DNA from: CAZFUY01 sp964522445
GTDB taxonomy: Bacteria > Pseudomonadota > Gammaproteobacteria > SZUA-229
Direction: 5' to 3'
Length of the DNA stretch: 49,722 nt
Assembly (NCBI GenBank): GCA_964522445.1
Contig: CAZFUY010000006.1
Coordinates: forward strand, 1 to 49,722
Shown here: positions 26,179 to 33,948 of the stretch, one piece after another
Layout: every line of letters begins with the position of its first letter
Numbering within the stretch: position 1 is the first letter of the stretch
The notes under the pieces: model-generated
Database searches by the model: none
What the model was told of the DNA's origin: nothing
The model's input: only the letters and a program-made list of their open reading frames with translations
Position numbers and translations under genes: made by a program

Positions 26179-26206
26179 GTCATCCCTCGACTGCGCTCGG
26201 GATGAC
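26179..26206. repeat. Hairpin GTCATCCC...GGGATGAC
   Basis: GTCATCCC (26179-26186) pairs with GGGATGAC (26199-26206) around the loop TCGACTGCGCTC. The composition is familiar from short interspersed repeats in many bacterial genomes. It sits between the convergent SulP and trmB genes. There is no coding sequence in the 267-base gap. Confidence 0.65.
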
Positions 26207-26292
26207 TATAATATATAGTGTCTTAGAATTTAAGATTTTTTTTGACACTAGCAGAATGATTTTCAATCGTTATTAAAGCAACCTATAGACTT

Positions 26293-27012
26293 TCAGTCCA
26301 TAGTCATGGAGTCTCGTTTATTTGTGGACTCAATCTTTTTAAAAACCATATCCCAAACCCCATGTCCCAGTTTCTGTCCCCGTATTTCAAATTTTGTTGT
26401 GGGTCTTGCCAATGGTTTTGGAACAAACTTATTGTCTTCGGACAAATTTTTAAAATTGTTATTTCTATTTAAAACTTCTAGCATGTGCCCAGCATAATTT
26501 TCCCAGTCGGTTGCTAAATGAAAAATGCCGTCAGGTTTTAATTTTTCTGCAATAAGATTAGCAAAGCCATCCTGCACAATTCTGCGTTTATGATGTTTCT
26601 TTTTATGCCATGGATCTGGAAAAAATAATTGCACACGGTCAAGAGTATTGTCTTCAATTTGATTGTTTAGAACATCAATAGCATCATAGGAAATAATGCG
26701 TAAATTAGTGTTGCCGGATGTTTCTATTAGATGCAGTAAATGACCTACACCGGGTCGATGAACTTCGATGCCAATAAAATCTTTTTCAGATGAAGCTTCG
26801 GCCATTTGCCATAAAGAATCGCCATTGCCAAAACCAATCTCTAAAATTTTTTCAGCAGTGCGGCCAAATATTTTATCTAAATTGAGTTGATGTTCAGAAT
26901 AATCTATTCCAAATTTCGGCCATAAATTGTCAAGCGCATATTGTTGACCTTTAGTTAAGCGGCCTTCACGTTTGATAAAACTCTTTATAGTTCTGATGTG
27001 TTTTGGGTTCAT
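26293..27012 (-). CDS. trmB: tRNA (guanine-N7-)-methyltransferase
   Basis: 239 residues. The start is set at the ATG at 27012, because the only longer in-frame start (TTG at 27039) lies within a hairpin repeat. It methylates G46 of tRNAs using S-adenosylmethionine in the cytoplasm. The SAM-binding motif ILEIGFGNGDSL is near residue 56, followed by IGIEVHRPGVG and the family signature FFPDPWHKKKHHKRR near 128. The C-terminal TKFEIRGQKLGHGVWDM is usual. It is the last gene of thiS-thiG-trmB, an order seen in other gammaproteobacteria, with a 75-base gap and a hairpin repeat after thiG. Confidence 0.95.
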   Translation of the reverse strand: MNPKHIRTIKSFIKREGRLTKGQQYALDNLWPKFGIDYSEHQLNLDKIFGRTAEKILEIGFGNGDSLWQMAEASSEKDFIGIEVHRPGVGHLLHLIETSGNTNLRIISYDAIDVLNNQIEDNTLDRVQLFFPDPWHKKKHHKRRIVQDGFANLIAEKLKPDGIFHLATDWENYAGHMLEVLNRNNNFKNLSEDNKFVPKPLARPTTKFEIRGQKLGHGVWDMVFKKIESTNKRDSMTMD

Positions 27013-27022
27013 GTTAAAAATC

Positions 27023-27081
27023 TTGACGCAAAGACGCAAAGAATATTTTATTTATATAAAGTCTTCGTGTCTTTGCGTCAA
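27023..27081. repeat. Hairpin repeat, GCAAAGACGCAAAG type, between thiG and trmB
   Basis: The left arm TTGACGCAAAGACGCAAAG (27023-27041) pairs with CTTCGTGTCTTTGCGTCAA (27063-27081). The outer 13 base pairs are perfect. It lies between two genes of one operon, in a position like the 10948-11024 member, and may separate their expression or stabilise the upstream mRNA. Confidence 0.85.
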
Positions 27082-27087
27082 ATAATT

Positions 27088-27870
27088 TTAAAAGAAAGTA
27101 CCATCAATAGGTGAAGAGGCAGAAGCAAAACGTTTACGAGGCATACGACCCGCCAGATATGCTTCACGACCAGCTTCAACGGCTTTCTTCATTGCTGAAG
27201 CCATTAACACGGGTTTTTGTGCGGCCGCAATTGCGGTATTCATTAGTATACCGTCACAACCTAATTCCATTGCAATTGCTGCATCAGATGCAGTGCCTAC
27301 ACCGGCATCCACAAGAATGGGTACATTGGCATTTTCAACAATAGTAAGAATGTTGTAAGGGTTGCGAATGCCTAACCCCGATCCAATAGGTGCAGCTAAA
27401 GGCATAACAGCTACACACCCTAGCTCTTCAAGACGTTTGGCAATTAGAGGGTCATCATTGGTGTAAACCATTACTTTGAAGCCGTCTTTAACTAAAGTAT
27501 CTGCTGCTTCTAATGTGGCGGTGATATCTGGGAATAATGTTTTCTTATCGCCAAGTACTTCAAGCTTAACTAAATCGTGACCATCCAGTAATTCACGTGC
27601 CATATGGCATGTGCGTATAGCATCTTTGGCAGTAAAGCAGCCTGCCGTGTTCGGTAGAATAGTATATTTTTCTGGTGGTAGTACATCCAGTAAATTGGGT
27701 TCATCTGGATTCTGGCCAATATTGGTGCGCCGTATTGCAACAGTAACAATTTCAGCGCCACTGGCTTCAGTTGCGTCTTTGGTTTCCTGAAGGTCTTTGT
27801 ATTTACCTGAACCTGTTAGCAGGCGCGAGTTGTAGGTTTTATCTGCAATGATGAGTTGGTCATTTTTCAT
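27088..27870 (-). CDS. thiG: Thiazole synthase
   Basis: 260 residues from the ATG at 27870. An upstream start at 27966 is in frame but would run inside thiS. ThiG forms the thiazole phosphate ring of thiamine from 1-deoxyxylulose 5-phosphate, dehydroglycine and the ThiS thiocarboxylate. The TIM-barrel landmarks RLLTGSGKYKD, EIVTVAIRRTNI and VKLEVLGD (with the Schiff-base Lys) are present, followed by PLAAPIGSGLGI and LVDAGVGTASDAAIAMELG. It follows thiS in the same direction. Dehydroglycine is probably supplied by ThiO, which is encoded about 1.5 kb away on the other strand. Confidence 0.95.
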   Translation of the reverse strand: MKNDQLIIADKTYNSRLLTGSGKYKDLQETKDATEASGAEIVTVAIRRTNIGQNPDEPNLLDVLPPEKYTILPNTAGCFTAKDAIRTCHMARELLDGHDLVKLEVLGDKKTLFPDITATLEAADTLVKDGFKVMVYTNDDPLIAKRLEELGCVAVMPLAAPIGSGLGIRNPYNILTIVENANVPILVDAGVGTASDAAIAMELGCDGILMNTAIAAAQKPVLMASAMKKAVEAGREAYLAGRMPRKRFASASSPIDGTFF

Positions 27871-28141
27871 GGTGTTTTCTTTGTCTTGTTGGTAATTTAA
27901 AGTGTGAAGCAAATACCTTTTTCTGGTATTTGGCACTTGGGTCACCCCCGCCGATAGCGTGAACAATTTCTATATTGTCGCCGTCTTTTATTCGATAATT
28001 TGCATGTTCACTTTTGGGAATAATTTCCTGATTAACTTCTACCGCCAGACGTTTGCCATTCAATTCCAGTTGCTCAATTAACTGATTTAGACGGAGGTTA
28101 TCATTTATATTCTTTTCTTTGCCATTGATTGAAATGTACAT
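27860..28141 (-). CDS. thiS: ThiS sulfur carrier with an abnormal C-terminal extension
   Basis: ThiS must end in Gly-Gly so that its carboxylate can be activated by ThiF. Here residues 1-66 end VHAIGGG, exactly where ThiS normally ends, but the frame reads on for 27 more codons (DPSAKYQKK and following) into thiG. The cause is a G5 tract at 27945-27949: one more G would give GGC GGG GGG TGA and a 66-residue normal protein. The read-on region contains an 8-base-pair hairpin (27910-27932), which looks non-coding. I infer a missing G from assembly or sequencing, a real frameshift, or a proteolytically processed precursor, in that order of likelihood. Confidence 0.85.
   Translation of the reverse strand: MYISINGKEKNINDNLRLNQLIEQLELNGKRLAVEVNQEIIPKSEHANYRIKDGDNIEIVHAIGGGDPSAKYQKKVFASHFKLPTRQRKHHEK
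27910..27932 (-). other. Hairpin in the thiS-thiG junction
   Basis: CAAATACC and GGTATTTG pair perfectly (8 base pairs, 7-base loop) between the canonical thiS end and the thiG start. On the mRNA it lies about 40 bases before the thiG ATG and could influence thiG translation. It is expected in a spacer, which supports the view that thiS should end before it. Confidence 0.5.
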
Positions 28142-28354
28142 AGATAGCGAGGCTTAAATTTAAAAAATGGCATTGTACATGATTTAAAACCCTATATTGT
28201 GACGCATTTTTTCAATTCTTGTGCTATACCTTGTCTTAATGTGGCACAAAATGCTATTTGAGTCTAAAAATCATTATATTACCGTGATTTAGCATCTATA
28301 TATAACAATTATTCTAGAATAAATACGTAACAAGTGGGAGGATCAGAGGTGGTC

Positions 28355-29380
28355 ATGCCGAGGTTTTCAGCGTTAATTATTACAATTATTGGGTTAATCT
28401 GTTTTAGCATTTCAGCACAGGCTGGAATGAACCCATTTAAAAAAACTAAAAATTATAAATTTGAGAATGATATCAACTGGTATTCCAAAGATGCTGCTGC
28501 GGTTAAATCAGGTAGCGTTAAAGATGGTTCAAACACTCTTTATTATCACCTGAATATTACTAAAGATCGTTTAAGGCTTCGCCTGGGTAAAAATGACCCT
28601 GGTGGGGAGTTAGAAAATACCCGAAATCTGGATAAACTGGCAATAGTTGATGTGCTTGTGGATGGCAGGCGTTTTAGCCTGTTTGATAAATGCCTGAGTA
28701 ATCAGGATCGCCCAGGTAAAAAATTAAAACTGGGTGCTGTGGTTGTTAATGATGCCTGTGTAAATGCGGGTGGTGGTGATTTTACTATGATTTTGGATAA
28801 GGCGGGTCGGGATCAGTTAAAAGCAGCACAAAAGATTGAGTTTATAATTACCCCTTATAATAGACCTGTAAAGCTGGCTTATACCATGGCTGGTTTTGCC
28901 GCTATTATGAGTGAGATTGATAAACCTGCACCACCTCCTGTAGTAAAAAAAGTAGTACCCAGGGTTGTTGTCAAATCTAAGCCAAAACCTAAGCCTAAGC
29001 CTAAAGCCAGGCCTAAACCTAAAAAAATTGTAAAAATGTGTTTTGCTGATGCGCCAGCTGATTTCACATCAGCGGTTAAGTCTGTAGCTTATCCCTGTAA
29101 TAATAAGGTTAAAAAAGAAGCGGCAGAAAAGAAAGTTGCGGCAATAGTAGAAAAAGAAAAACAGAAAATGGTAGCTGAGCTAGAACGGGTTCGTCAGGAA
29201 GAAGAGGCTCTAAAAGAGGCCAGCAAAAACAATAAGCGTGAGATAGAGTGGGCCAGGAAACAGACAGAAATGTGGATTAAACGTTGTAACAAGCATTGGA
29301 ATAAAGGTGTTAGCCCATGTTTTTGTGAGAAATATATAGATCAGGCTCCTCCAGGGGTAACCAATACCTGTGGCGGTTAG
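28355..29380 (+). CDS. Exported protein with Lys-Pro repeat and C-terminal Cys-rich coiled coil, unknown function
   Basis: 341 residues from the ATG at 28355, preceded by AGAGGTGG. A longer frame from a GTG at 28334 would spoil the signal peptide. The N-terminus MPRFSALIITIIGLICFSIS ending at AQA is a signal peptide. Residues 25-185 form a mixed beta domain with Cys pairs. A linker rich in Lys-Pro and Arg-Pro dipeptides (around residues 213-232) follows, then a charged helical region (EKEKQKMVAELERVRQEEEA) and a Cys-rich tail (CNKHWNKGVSPCFCEKY). Lys-Pro linkers can span the periplasm or peptidoglycan. Divergent from thiS, with a strong terminator after it. No family recognised. Confidence 0.7.
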   Translation: MPRFSALIITIIGLICFSISAQAGMNPFKKTKNYKFENDINWYSKDAAAVKSGSVKDGSNTLYYHLNITKDRLRLRLGKNDPGGELENTRNLDKLAIVDVLVDGRRFSLFDKCLSNQDRPGKKLKLGAVVVNDACVNAGGGDFTMILDKAGRDQLKAAQKIEFIITPYNRPVKLAYTMAGFAAIMSEIDKPAPPPVVKKVVPRVVVKSKPKPKPKPKARPKPKKIVKMCFADAPADFTSAVKSVAYPCNNKVKKEAAEKKVAAIVEKEKQKMVAELERVRQEEEALKEASKNNKREIEWARKQTEMWIKRCNKHWNKGVSPCFCEKYIDQAPPGVTNTCGG

Positions 29381-29409
29381 CTAATAAAATAGTAAAATAC
29401 AGGCAATAT

Positions 29410-29440
29410 GAACGGCGGCTAAACCGCCGTTCTTTTTTTT
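29410..29440 (+). terminator. Intrinsic terminator before thiO
   Basis: GAACGGCGG-CTAAA-CCGCCGTTC (29410-29432) followed by eight T residues. A textbook rho-independent terminator for the Lys-Pro exported protein gene. thiO starts 27 bases after it, so its promoter would be within or near the terminator unless it is transcribed by readthrough. Confidence 0.95.
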
Positions 29441-29467
29441 GCTTAAGAAAATATAGAAAATTATCCT

Positions 29468-30556
29468 ATGACAGATTGTATTATTGTTGGCGGTGGCCTG
29501 ATTGGTATGCTCACTGCAAGAGAGTTACAGCAGGCAGGTGCAGAGGTTCTTATTCTGGAACGTGGCAAATTAGGTGGTGAATCCACCTGGGCGGGTGGAG
29601 GCATTCTCTCTCCACTCTATCCCTGGCGATATGATGATGCCGTTAATGCACTAGCAAAGCATAGTCAGCAGATTTACCCAAAAATTGCACAGGAATTACT
29701 GGATGAAAGTGGTATCGATCCTGAGTATACGCAAAGTGGTTTGCTGGTGTTAGATAATGAAATTGATGAAGCGACAGGATGGGCGAGACAATGGGGTATG
29801 CAATTACATTCATTGCAATCAATAGATGAACTAAGACAATGTGAGCCTGCATTAAATAAAAAGCACCTGTCTGCTCTCTGGATGCCAGATATATCTCAGA
29901 TGCGCAATCCAAGACTAATCAAAGCCCTGAAGGGTAGTCTGGATTATAGAAAAATCAGCTATGTAGAAAATAGCGAAGTGGTAAAGCTGGATATAAAAAA
30001 TAGTCAGATTGAGGGTGTTACAACCAGTAAAAAAAGTTATAAGGCAAGCAAAGTGATTGTTGCAGGTGGCGCATGGAGCAATAAAATTATTCAGCAATTT
30101 GCCCAGCCTCCTAAAATTAAACCCGTTAAAGGCCAGATGATTTTGTTTAAAGGTGAGCCGGGTTTATTAAAGGCCATGGTGTTATCAAATGGTCGTTATT
30201 TAATTCCACGTCAAGATGGTCGTATTCTGGCCGGTAGCACTTTAGAGTATACCGAATTTAAAAAAGAGCTTACACAGAATGCACGGAATGATCTGCGAGC
30301 AGCTGCTATTGATCTTATTCCTGAGTTAGAAGGTTTGCCTATAGAACATCATTGGGCAGGATTAAGGCCTGGAAGTGAGCATGGTGTTCCTTATATTTGC
30401 GAGCATCCAGATATTGAAGGGCTTTATATTAATAGTGGGCATTATAGAAACGGTGTTGTATTAGGTGTAGCGAGTGCGTATTTACTGGTTGATATTTTTA
30501 TGAAAAAAATTACGCCTAATGCCGATTATGATTATAGTTTTAATGCCAGACATTAA
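29468..30556 (+). CDS. thiO: Glycine oxidase for thiamine biosynthesis
   Basis: 362 residues, FAD-dependent oxidoreductase of the DAO family. The N-terminal Rossmann motif DCIIVGGGLIGMLTARELQQ (residues 3-22) and C-terminal HHWAGLRPGSEHGVPYI with LYINSGHYRNGVVLG fit ThiO. It oxidises glycine to dehydroglycine, the imine used by ThiG to build the thiazole ring. It is upstream of the pilin operon, the same place that ThiO-like genes occupy in Pseudomonas aeruginosa, and is not with thiS-thiG but lies close to them. Confidence 0.92.
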   Translation: MTDCIIVGGGLIGMLTARELQQAGAEVLILERGKLGGESTWAGGGILSPLYPWRYDDAVNALAKHSQQIYPKIAQELLDESGIDPEYTQSGLLVLDNEIDEATGWARQWGMQLHSLQSIDELRQCEPALNKKHLSALWMPDISQMRNPRLIKALKGSLDYRKISYVENSEVVKLDIKNSQIEGVTTSKKSYKASKVIVAGGAWSNKIIQQFAQPPKIKPVKGQMILFKGEPGLLKAMVLSNGRYLIPRQDGRILAGSTLEYTEFKKELTQNARNDLRAAAIDLIPELEGLPIEHHWAGLRPGSEHGVPYICEHPDIEGLYINSGHYRNGVVLGVASAYLLVDIFMKKITPNADYDYSFNARH

Positions 30557-30564
30557 CAGGCTTG

Positions 30565-30698
30565 CCGTTTATCAGCGATAAGCTACCAGTTCTTAACAAT
30601 ACACAACTATTAGAAAGTATTATTTGTAAACTAAGAGTTATTGTTAAAATTTTATTTAATTGTAACTAATTTCTTGGATTACCGTTTATCAGAGATAA
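30565..30698 (+). promoter_or_regulatory. AlgR-like direct repeats upstream of the minor pilin operon
   Basis: Two copies of CCGTTTATCAG(C/A)GATAA, at 30565-30581 and 30682-30698, 117 bases apart, in the 193-base gap before fimU. Each starts with CCGTTTATC, close to the AlgR (LytTR family) site CCGTTYGTC. AlgR activates the fimU-pilVWXY1Y2E operon in Pseudomonas aeruginosa. The gap also contains AT-rich sequence without clear boxes. Confidence 0.55.
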
Positions 30699-30749
30699 AA
30701 ATCGTTCCATCTTTGTATAGATGACATTTTAAGTGAAGCAGGCTTTACT

Positions 30750-31382
30750 ATGATTATGAAAAGAATATCAGGATTTACACTTATTGAATTAATGACCATG
30801 GTTGCCTTGATAGGTGTCCTTGTAGTTGTTGGTCTGCCATCATTTAAATATCTTACTGAGCCTGCACAAGTGGTCTCAGCTGCACGCGAATTGCATTCGG
30901 CTCTACATGTAGCTCGTAGTGAAGCGATTCGGTGGAATACAGTTGCCTGTGTATGTCCAAGCGCTAATGTATCTACAGCAACACCTTCCTGTAGTGGTAA
31001 TGGGAATTGGGAAACTGGCTGGATTGCTTTTATAGAAACAGGAGCAAACTGTGCTTTTGGTGGTGCGGACAGGCTGGTTAAAAGTTGGGATGGTTCGGAT
31101 TATGCGTGGGATGGTTCAACAGACAGTGGTGGAATTACTATTCGAAATAACCATGTATCGATTACCTCGCCTAACTTTATTCGTTTTAGTTCAAGAGGCC
31201 GGGCATTACAGGTTGGTGGTGGTGCACAACGAGGTATGTTTACTGTTTGTGATGCTCATGACCTACTGGCAGATGCAAATGGTGCTGCCATGTATGCGCG
31301 AGGAGTTGATTTGCATACGACAGGTCGTGCTCGTATAACTAAAATTGCTGCAGTGCTTGATGTGGCGAGTTGTCCCAATTAA
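30750..31382 (+). CDS. fimU: Type IV minor pilin FimU/FimT (GspH-like)
   Basis: 210 residues. A class III leader MIMKRISG is followed by FTLIELMTMVALIGVLVVVG (Glu5 present), the cleavage/methylation site for prepilin peptidase PilD. The rest is the GspH-like globular domain with AARELHSALHVARSEAIRWN and four Cys in the C-terminal region. FimU is a minor pilin that, with PilV, PilW, PilX and PilE, primes type IV pilus assembly. The operon order and synteny with Pseudomonas aeruginosa support FimU; the sequence alone could be FimT. The start is the ATG at 30750; the one at 30756 is equally plausible. The gene stops one base before pilV. Confidence 0.9.
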   Translation: MIMKRISGFTLIELMTMVALIGVLVVVGLPSFKYLTEPAQVVSAARELHSALHVARSEAIRWNTVACVCPSANVSTATPSCSGNGNWETGWIAFIETGANCAFGGADRLVKSWDGSDYAWDGSTDSGGITIRNNHVSITSPNFIRFSSRGRALQVGGGAQRGMFTVCDAHDLLADANGAAMYARGVDLHTTGRARITKIAAVLDVASCPN

Positions 31383-31892
31383 ATGGAATCGATGATGTCT
31401 ATTAAAATTAAATCAGTTCAACAGGGCTTCTCTTTAATAGAGGTTATGGTGGCATTGTTAATTATTGCAGTGGGTATGTTAGGTGTGGCTGGTATGCAAA
31501 CAACAGGTATGCAGTCAAGTGGCCTGGCAGCACAACGCCTGTCTGTGATTATGAAAGTCCAGGAAATTGCGGAGAGGATTAGAGTCAATTCTGCATCCAT
31601 TGATGATTATAATGTTGGTGATACAAGTGATGGTGCTAATAATGCCTGCTTTAATAGCACGACATGTACGCCTACACAGTTAGCCGCTTATGATATTTAT
31701 TTATGGAAGCAGGATTTAAAAACAGTATTGCCAAATAATGCAAATACAAAGGCTGGTATTGTTGTTGATAATTTAAATCCAGTAACCCAGCCTGCGGTCG
31801 TTACTATCGTAATTAGCTGGGATAGTGCAGTGGGTTCTCAATCATATACAACTACTTTTCAGGTCGATTCAACAAATAAAGTGCTGGACTAA
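31383..31892 (+). CDS. pilV: Type IV minor pilin PilV
   Basis: 169 residues. The prepilin leader ends QQG, with GFSLIEVMVALLIIAVGMLG as the N-terminal helix (Glu5 present). PilV is a minor pilin of the priming complex. The pattern GVAGMQTTGMQSSGLAAQRLS is typical. The ATG directly follows the fimU stop (TAA at 31380-31382), so the two are translationally linked. The presumed disulfide is in NACFNSTTC. Two downstream Met codons (31392, 31395) are possible alternative starts. Confidence 0.93.
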   Translation: MESMMSIKIKSVQQGFSLIEVMVALLIIAVGMLGVAGMQTTGMQSSGLAAQRLSVIMKVQEIAERIRVNSASIDDYNVGDTSDGANNACFNSTTCTPTQLAAYDIYLWKQDLKTVLPNNANTKAGIVVDNLNPVTQPAVVTIVISWDSAVGSQSYTTTFQVDSTNKVLD

Positions 31893-31914
31893 TTTAAACC
31901 AGGTGTAGAACATA

Positions 31915-33012
31915 ATGCAAAAATACATGATGACATATCGCATAAAAAAACAGCAGGGTTTCTCCATTGTTGAGCTAATGGTTGCTATGGTTATTGGTCT
32001 GGTTTTAATGAGTGGTGTATTTAGTGTTTTTTTAAACAGTAAAGAAAATCAGGATATTATATTTGATCAGGTTGAACTGATTGATGAGTCACGTGTAGCA
32101 ATAGAGATATTGGCCTATGATCTGAAAAGAGCGGGGCTCTGGGGGAAGTCTAGCAATGCTAAGCAATTATTTGATAGTGATTCGGGAAAAGCCGCATTAA
32201 TAAATATTCTTAATCAAATTAATGGTTCAAGTGATTGTGTTAATAGTGCTGGAAATAATGGTGATGCGTTGGGGTTTAATTCTGGCTGGGCACTGGATGC
32301 GACAAGGCCTGTATATGGTGTTAGTGAAGGATTTATAGCCGCAAATGGTTTTCCTTATACGGTTTGCATCGGTGGAACTTATCTGAGAGGTGATACTGTA
32401 GAAATGCGTTATGCCGGTGAAAAAATAGCAAAAACAAATCTGGATGATAATACAGCGTATATAGTTAGTCAGGGTCAATACAGTGAATTATTTTTTGGCT
32501 CTACAGCTCCAGCTCAACCACAGATAGCAATAGATTATGGCTATGGTGTTGATCCTGCCAAAGACCCAGCTGTGACTTACCATAAATATGAAGCTATTTT
32601 GTATTATGTAAGTTCGTGGACTGATGCTACTGGAGATGGTGCGCCTTCACTGCGCAGAGTTTCTTTACAGGCAGGTCCAGCCGTTGTTGATGAAGTTGTT
32701 TTAACTGGAGTGGAGAATCTACAGATACAATTTGGCCTGGATATATCTAATACCCCTTCAATAGAAACAGTACAAAAATATTCAGATCCAAGTTTGATTT
32801 CTAATCCCCAATGGTCTCAGGTGAGATCCGCTCAAATATGGTTAGTGGTTAAAGCCAAGCAATCAAGAACTGATAATGCAGGGCAAGTTTTTAGTATCCC
32901 AGCTGTGCCAGGCGGAACCTATCCTGCAACAGCGCCAACAGATGGGTTTAAGCGTTTTATGGCTACAGCAACAACCAAGTTAAGAAATATTGACTTTGTG
33001 GAAGGTAAATAA
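31915..33012 (+). CDS. pilW: Type IV minor pilin PilW
   Basis: 365 residues, large for a minor pilin but normal for PilW. The leader MQKYMMTYRIKKQQG is cleaved before FSIVELMVAMVIGLVLMSG (Glu5 present). The domain includes EILAYDLKRAGLWG, typical of PilW. AGGTG lies upstream of the ATG. It follows pilV by 22 bases, and its end is followed after only 4 bases by the pilX start. PilW is needed for pilus assembly and surface sensing in Pseudomonas. Confidence 0.93.
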   Translation: MQKYMMTYRIKKQQGFSIVELMVAMVIGLVLMSGVFSVFLNSKENQDIIFDQVELIDESRVAIEILAYDLKRAGLWGKSSNAKQLFDSDSGKAALINILNQINGSSDCVNSAGNNGDALGFNSGWALDATRPVYGVSEGFIAANGFPYTVCIGGTYLRGDTVEMRYAGEKIAKTNLDDNTAYIVSQGQYSELFFGSTAPAQPQIAIDYGYGVDPAKDPAVTYHKYEAILYYVSSWTDATGDGAPSLRRVSLQAGPAVVDEVVLTGVENLQIQFGLDISNTPSIETVQKYSDPSLISNPQWSQVRSAQIWLVVKAKQSRTDNAGQVFSIPAVPGGTYPATAPTDGFKRFMATATTKLRNIDFVEGK

Positions 33013-33016
33013 AGTT

Positions 33017-33490
33017 ATGTCACAGAATATAAAAAACCAGTCAGGTGCTGTTTTAGTTGTTTCTCTGGTTTTATTACTGGTGATGACATTAATGGGTATT
33101 ACCAGTATGAGTGTTACTACCAGTGAATTACAAATTGCGTCTAATCAGCAGGCGCATAACAACAGTTATGAAGCGGCTCTTTCTGTACTGGAAACAACTA
33201 AGCGTTCAGATACTGTGGTCTGGAATAATATAGTTAGAGCTAATACGCAGTCTGTTTCAGCAAGTGGTACAGGTTTTACGGGTAGTGCTGTAATTACTTA
33301 TGAACATTGTATTCGTGGAGCGATAGGCAATAGTTTAACTGTTGAGTCGCAGTCTGGTGATAGTTCAAGTAATTTTGGTCGTGTAGTGCAGGAAATTGTT
33401 GCCACCGGTTATGCAATGAGTAATGGCCAGCAAACGGCTACAACAACTATGGTGAATGGTGTTTCGGTGAAAGTTGCTCAGTGCCCATGA
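33017..33490 (+). CDS. pilX: Type IV pilus assembly protein PilX
   Basis: 157 residues. The ATG at 33017 starts MSQNIKNQSGAVLVVSLVLL; a longer frame from 32990 overlaps the end of pilW and is less likely. PilX_N-type helix SGAVLVVSLVLLLVMTLMGI is followed by SMSVTTSELQIASNQQAHNN. As usual for PilX, no Glu5 is present. PilX is a minor pilin-like component of the initiation complex, and its operon neighbours are pilW and pilY1. The C-terminal half is short relative to pilin fold families. Confidence 0.88.
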   Translation: MSQNIKNQSGAVLVVSLVLLLVMTLMGITSMSVTTSELQIASNQQAHNNSYEAALSVLETTKRSDTVVWNNIVRANTQSVSASGTGFTGSAVITYEHCIRGAIGNSLTVESQSGDSSSNFGRVVQEIVATGYAMSNGQQTATTTMVNGVSVKVAQCP

Positions 33491-33532
33491 GCAGGCATAT
33501 AAACAAAGTATAGGAATTATGAGGACATGAGA

Positions 33533-33883
33533 ATGTTTAGAAATTATATTTTTTCTGCGATATTAATGGCTACAGGTTTTTTAAGCTGGCCTGTAGCTGC
33601 TTCAACTTATGATACAGAGAATATGAAGCTGGTAGTAGAAACACTGGAAATTGACAAGTTAAGAATATCGTTAAATGACAGTCTAAATGGTTATCTTCTT
33701 GGTAAACAAAAGAAACGATTAATTATTACGCCAGCAACAGAAGCTTATGAAAATGGTAGAAAAGTGCCATTACTGGAAGCTCGTAAACAGAGGTTCAAAC
33801 ATGCAAATGCCAGTTATGATATTAAAACGGGTAAAGTTGTCAGGATAAGCTGGTGGAATATAAAAATGAAAGTCAGACGCTAA
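33533..33883 (+). CDS. Small exported protein between pilX and pilY1
   Basis: 116 residues from the second ATG at 33533, chosen because GAGGA at 33521-33525 has a good spacing (7 bases) to it and only 1 base to the ATG at 33527. The N-terminus has a signal peptide, cleaved near PVAAS. The mature protein (about 95 residues) is basic with a central Lys/Arg-rich stretch (KQKKRLIITPATEAYENGRK) and a C-terminal ISWWNIKMKVRR. No Cys and no pilin helix. Pseudomonas aeruginosa has a small pilY2 after pilY1; this gene could play a similar role, but no homology is visible by eye. Family unknown. Confidence 0.65.
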   Translation: MFRNYIFSAILMATGFLSWPVAASTYDTENMKLVVETLEIDKLRISLNDSLNGYLLGKQKKRLIITPATEAYENGRKVPLLEARKQRFKHANASYDIKTGKVVRISWWNIKMKVRR

Positions 33884-33948
33884 ATTCATTAGAAATAAAT
33901 CCATTAGTTTGAGTGTTTGTTTTGGCAGGTTTAAGAGGAAGAAATATT

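Noticed and set aside
27013..27039. TTG start giving trmB nine extra residues
   Set aside because: The extra codons fall within the left arm of a hairpin repeat, and the ATG at 27012 begins the conserved protein.
28242..28256. TGGCACAAAATGC as a possible sigma-54 promoter upstream of the exported Lys-Pro protein
   Set aside because: The GG and GC are separated by 8 bases, not 10, so it does not fit the -24/-12 rule.
28142..28354. TPP riboswitch upstream of thiS
   Set aside because: No THI-box-like sequence such as CTGAGA or a matching stem was found in the thiS leader or the surrounding gap.
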